A program made the translations under genes and the position numbers. 64,000 bases of DNA from Galaxea fascicularis (taxonomy: Eukaryota > Cnidaria > Anthozoa > Scleractinia > Euphylliidae). Location of the stretch: contig OX419346.1 of assembly GCA_948470475.1 (NCBI GenBank), positions 3,169,731-3,233,730 of the forward strand, read 5' to 3'. A model generated the notes under the pieces. That model was not told the origin of the DNA. It was given only the letters and a program-made list of their open reading frames with translations, and made no database searches. Shown here one piece after another: positions 59,848 through 64,000 of the stretch (within the stretch, counting starts at the first letter, position 1; every line of letters starts with the position of its first letter).

Positions 59848-62800
59848 TGGTTAGACGTAGCCCCTTCCTCCTGACCAATGAAGCAGCTAAAAGTGGTTCT
59901 TGATAAAATTTGCCAAATATCGGCCACGGAAAACAAACCCTCTAAAGCGCCTGCTGATGTTGAAATCAGATACAGCACAGCTATGTAGCCTCGCCTTCTA
60001 ACCCATATGACATTTCCCGGGAGGCTTTAGGAACGCGAGGGTCTTTAAGAAAAATCGAAATTTGGAAACGACTTCACTCAGGAGCCCGTCAGTGATTCGT
60101 TATTATTCCAACCTTTTCAACTAGCAAATATGGACTAGGAACTTTAAAAAAGAACAAGAATCTCATGAGGGAATAAACAATTCCCCTTTTGTGCTTTTAA
60201 AACTTCAAAAAGTCATCAGTTCAAATGACCATGACCTGCTTTGCACGAGGCTAGATGACTATGCTAAATAGTTCATTAAACCACTACAAAGCTAAGAATA
60301 CTCTGACAGAAGTTTAAGGGTTTTGCAGTATTCCGTATTCAAACCTGAAGCCCAAGAAAGAGGAAACCAAGTTTTCATTTAACTTGACTTGGTGAAGTCC
60401 CAAAAACTCCCTCAATGTAGCCTGAGTATCAGGCGTTTCTAGGGTGGGGAAGGCAAAAAGAGCGAGAAAGCGAAGGAAGAAACGCCTGACACAAACAGCC
60501 TCTCATAAGCCTTCCACCCCCACACAGCGCGTGTTATAATTAGCCAATCAAAATCACTTCCGGTAACTGTCATGTGTCATGAGAGTAAAATTCAATATGG
60601 CGTCTGTAACCCCTGCGCTGGAAGCTTGGCTTCCGGTTGACTTACGTGACGTTTCTTGTTGTCTTTTGACCAATTAGCGTAACATCCAGAATCTGGATGT
60701 TGGACACAAGCGAATCAATGGCTTTGTGTCAGGCCCTTCTCTTCTTCCTTCCCCTCCGTCGTCCCCGCTTCCCCGATAGGGCCTGATACTCACCCTCAAT
60801 GCAAATAATAGAGCTCTAACAGCCTCACTCTGCGCCACTGATTCAAGGTCAATTTTGCCTAAGAAAAGGTTAACTATGACTTGATTAAGGCTGTGACTGT
60901 CAACCATAGTACGCCCTTTTATTATTATTTTTTTATAAGAATATTGGTTTTCCTGCCCAGGCTGAATATTCCTATTTTTCTGCCGATTTTAGGCTGAAAA
61001 TATCTTTGTGTACATTCTTCAAGTTACAGCGTATGACATCTCCGTTTTAGAATGTATTGGTTGTATGTATGTATCAATCACAATAGTTTTAGTAATAGTG
61101 TCTAACGTAACATCTTGCAGAAATGTTATTAGCATCGAACATACGACTACTACTAGTGGTGTTTTTGTTTTGGCTAGTTAATTACGCCGTTTAGAGAAAG
61201 AAAGAATTTTATACGGTTTAGTTAAAAACAAAAAGTTGTATTGTATTTACAAATTTGCACCACAAAATTATCAGTATTTTTCTCCAAGTCTCAGCTTTGG
61301 GTTCATTCTTAAAAATATTCTCAAAATGTCGCAAATTTCAACCACGATCGATATTCTTATAGTATACAACTGTGTATAATATACAAATATAATTAGCTGC
61401 AGACAGTACTGTTTTGGCCTTCTCGGCCTCATAAGTACAGTACTAATGCTAGGATGGAGGCTATATAGCCACCCCAAATGATCCCACACTTGTGGTATCA
61501 TCTAAGTCATGCCAGACTGCTCAAACTAGTAAAACTAGTGAGCGACGGATGCGCAATGCAATTAGCAATGACTCATCCTAGTAGAGTGCTCAATATGGAC
61601 ATAAAGGCAAAGCTTGTAAGATATGTATAAAGAGTGTAGTTAGTACACGGCCATGTGACCATGTGGCCAGAATAATGCACTTGAAACTTTGGAATGCGAA
61701 CGATCCAGGGGCACCCAACCAGCCAAATCAACCAAAAGCTGTAAAAGGCATTTTAAGTAACTTTATGGGGTTTGAAGCCTGTTTGAAGTGATGTTTTCAT
61801 TAGCTATACGAATTTGATCTGTTCGGATTCCTTAGCTGAAATTTTAATCGCCCGGACAATTTCAGGGAACAAAATCTTCCTTTGAGGAACATTGTTAGCT
61901 ATAGCGAGCTTTCCACGAACTTTTAAGGGAAGTGTATGCTTTCCGAACACGCTAGCTGACATTTTTGACAGCTATAAACAGCAAAAATGACGGACTTTCC
62001 GAAAACGTCAGGGGCTCACGTTTCAGTTGCGAAAGTCCAAATGCACTCCGGCTCATTGATACAACTGAGTAGCAGTCCTTAGCATCGAGGAAAAAGCGGA
62101 GAAGGAAAAGTTTGAAAAGTGCCAAGATTAAAGGAAAGGAGACGGTTGTGTTTGAGGCTTCACAGCAATTTTATTTCTGTTAACTTAGAGAGGCTATCAA
62201 TAAGTCATATCTAGTTTGTTGTACTCAACTGAGGAGATTATATATAAAAACAATACACTTGCAATCAAAGAATTATGATTGTGTCAGTATAACTTTTTCG
62301 GCAGCACACATAAATGAGAACTTATACCTAGTCAATAAATATCAGTCTACTTGCTTATCTACAAACTGCCGCTAACTGGTAATACTGAGAACGGAAAGGG
62401 AAAACAATTGGACATGATGCGATTTATCATGCTTGTTGACGAGGTACACTGAATTAGACTGAGATTCTCTTCCCAAATTAGCAAGTTCTGATGCACAATG
62501 CAGCTAACAGCTGACATAACCGGAAGTCAGTCTCAAATGCTAAACTACTGAGATATATAGAGAACCTAAATAAAATTCTTTATGTAACATTCTACTGGTG
62601 TAATAACTTAATACATCTGATTTCTTTGTTTATTTAAAGTTTAGTATATTATTTACTTTTAAAATAAGCCTTCTCTTTTAACTTATTACCTAATTAACTA
62701 ATAGAAGTTATACCTGTTCATATCTAAGCCTGGTGTTTTTGTCAACATACAGCTGGATTTTCGCGGACATTTCATGTTGTTGGAACGAAAGGCAAAGGGC

Positions 62801-63240
62801 ATTCGATTCGCATAGGGAGATTCCAAGTTTCAACCCATGGGCTCCTGTCTTTACTCACTGCCAGGGTCTCTACAACGTAGCTCGTTTTATACCTTGACCC
62901 ACTTGAATAGATGCCGCTTTAGCCAGTGGGTCAAAAATGTTGAAGTGAGAGAAACAAAATCCTTAACTTATTCTAATCCATATTCGGATCAGCGTGATGT
63001 TTTCATTTGACATGGTCACTTAAGTCGGCACTTAGAACTTCCTACCAACATGAGTAGTTCTTACATGACAAACCTGTTACCCAGTGCCTACGATTATCAG
63101 GTCAATGGTTAAATTTTAATTTTAAAAAATATATCACAAACCACTGGGTACGAGATTTTAATTAGACGAACGAAATGAACAAAAAGTTTGTCCGTTTGAA
63201 TAAGGGGAGAGCCTGCTCCCACTATACGAAAATATTATGA
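59848..63240. other. Intergenic region upstream of STIMATE
   Basis: Contains an imperfect TIR-like pair at about 60417-60797 (GCCTGAGTATCAGGCG ... GGGCCTGATACTCACCCTC) and mostly AT-rich unique sequence. No ORF with family features was found on either strand. Confidence 0.5.
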
Positions 63241-63247
63241 TAATAGT

Positions 63248-63253
63248 TTATTC
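63248..63253 (-). terminator. AATAAA signal of the terminal minus-strand gene
   Basis: TTTATT on the plus strand reads AATAAA on the minus strand, about 20 bases after the stop of the ORF ending at 63274. Confidence 0.45.
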
Positions 63254-63273
63254 GCATCAAAAAAGACAAGTCT

Positions 63274-63592
63274 TTAAAACAACACCCTTGCGACTAGAAG
63301 AGAAGCGACAGCTACAAAACTCAAGGGCTTGACTAATTGTGTCCCTCCACTTGTGGAAACGGGGAAGCTTTCTGTGGCAGCTTCGCTTTGTTCCACATCC
63401 CGTTGCCTAGACTCCCGTGGGACGCGATCTACTGATTCACGTGACTTTTCAGCCAAAGGAGGATCCGCTAGGTTGAAACAAAACGGGTTGAATCTGTCGT
63501 AAATGAAGTTGACTTGATCGATGAGGTGCGGCGTGTTCTTGCAGAGGGAAAGCGTGGCATTTTTGGCGCAACGCTTCGCCTCAGCATATTTT
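63274..63592 (-). CDS. Last exon of a probable GPI-anchored cysteine-containing protein (5' partial)
   Basis: An acceptor CTCTTCCAG precedes 63592, leaving one base of a split codon. The exon then encodes KYAEAKRCAKNATLSLCKNT, PHLIDQVNFIYDRFNPFCFN, a charged linker (SRESVDRVPRESRQRDVEQS) and a final hydrophobic tail LSFVAVASLLVARVLF at the stop. The spaced cysteines, an N-glycosylation site (NAT), a serine/threonine-rich spacer and the C-terminal hydrophobic end fit a GPI-anchor signal on a secreted protein. Other exons must lie beyond 64000. I do not recognise the family; the open frame continues to 63651, but that part reads through the acceptor. Confidence 0.5.
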
Positions 63593-64000
63593 CTGGAAGA
63601 GAATCGAAGCAGACAGAACCTGTGAATATTAATATCGATTTGGCCGAACACTTGTGCATTGTTTAATGAATGGCTTGGTTGTTATCGTTCATTTGAATCT
63701 GTTAGAAACCTGCAACTTTTATCTCTATTCCAGATTGACATGATTCAGCTTGAAGAGGTTTACTGATTTTATACTGAGAGCGACGTAACTCTGGAAACGC
63801 ATCCCAGACAAGGTATTATTCTGTGTGCTGATCTCGGGTTCACATCATCAAGACTTAATACTGGGAACAACTTCGTGTCTTCGAAACAAGTGTTCTTTCA
63901 GAAAACCAGAATTTCTGTATCCTTGTATTCCTAAACCAGGGCTGCGTAAACAGGATTACTCCCAAAACAGCAAAATATTTAAACAAAAATGGCTGTACTG

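Overview
This window is eukaryotic nuclear DNA: small phase-consistent exons with GT-AG introns, long introns crowded with short foldback elements, tRNA-headed SINEs, Penelope-like and L1-like retroelements, and many microsatellites. The proteins are clear metazoan orthologues. The repeat style and the PRD-like homeobox suggest an anthozoan cnidarian, most likely a stony coral; that assignment is an inference, since no species marker is present.

Layout. (1) 1-23923, plus strand: 23 exons of TUBGCP6 (gamma-tubulin complex component 6), with the 5' end outside the window. Its introns hold an antisense, dead L1-like retrotransposon (about 5381-10767), a hAT-derived deletion element that still carries part of a BED-finger exon (13384-13925), a very large foldback with 15-bp tandem repeats in both arms (16518-17252), and several MITE-like palindromes. 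(2) 25260-47396, minus strand: a complete sortilin-type VPS10 receptor gene in 25 exons, convergent with TUBGCP6. Its introns hold SINEs, a truncated Penelope-like element with GIY-YIG endonuclease and inverted terminal copies (38846-40105), a perfect 160-bp palindrome (28290-28449) and many MITEs. (3) 50597-52335, plus strand: a three-exon PRD-like homeobox gene with a TATA box. Its upstream region is locally duplicated, and its second intron carries a templated-insertion-like rearrangement. (4) 55452-59847, minus strand: STIMATE/TMEM110, an ER membrane regulator of store-operated calcium entry, six exons. (5) 63274-63592, minus strand: the last coding exon of a cysteine-containing, probably GPI-anchored protein whose other exons lie beyond the window.

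The genes do not form an operon or an obvious pathway: centrosomal microtubule nucleation, trans-Golgi/endosomal sorting, transcription and ER calcium signalling. Exon models were assembled by hand from splice signals, reading phase and remembered family similarity. Every junction in the three conserved genes keeps the frame, which is the main support. The most unusual material is the inverted-repeat DNA: several near-perfect palindromes, hammerhead-ribozyme-like motifs in the Penelope-type repeats, and rearranged segments around the homeobox gene.
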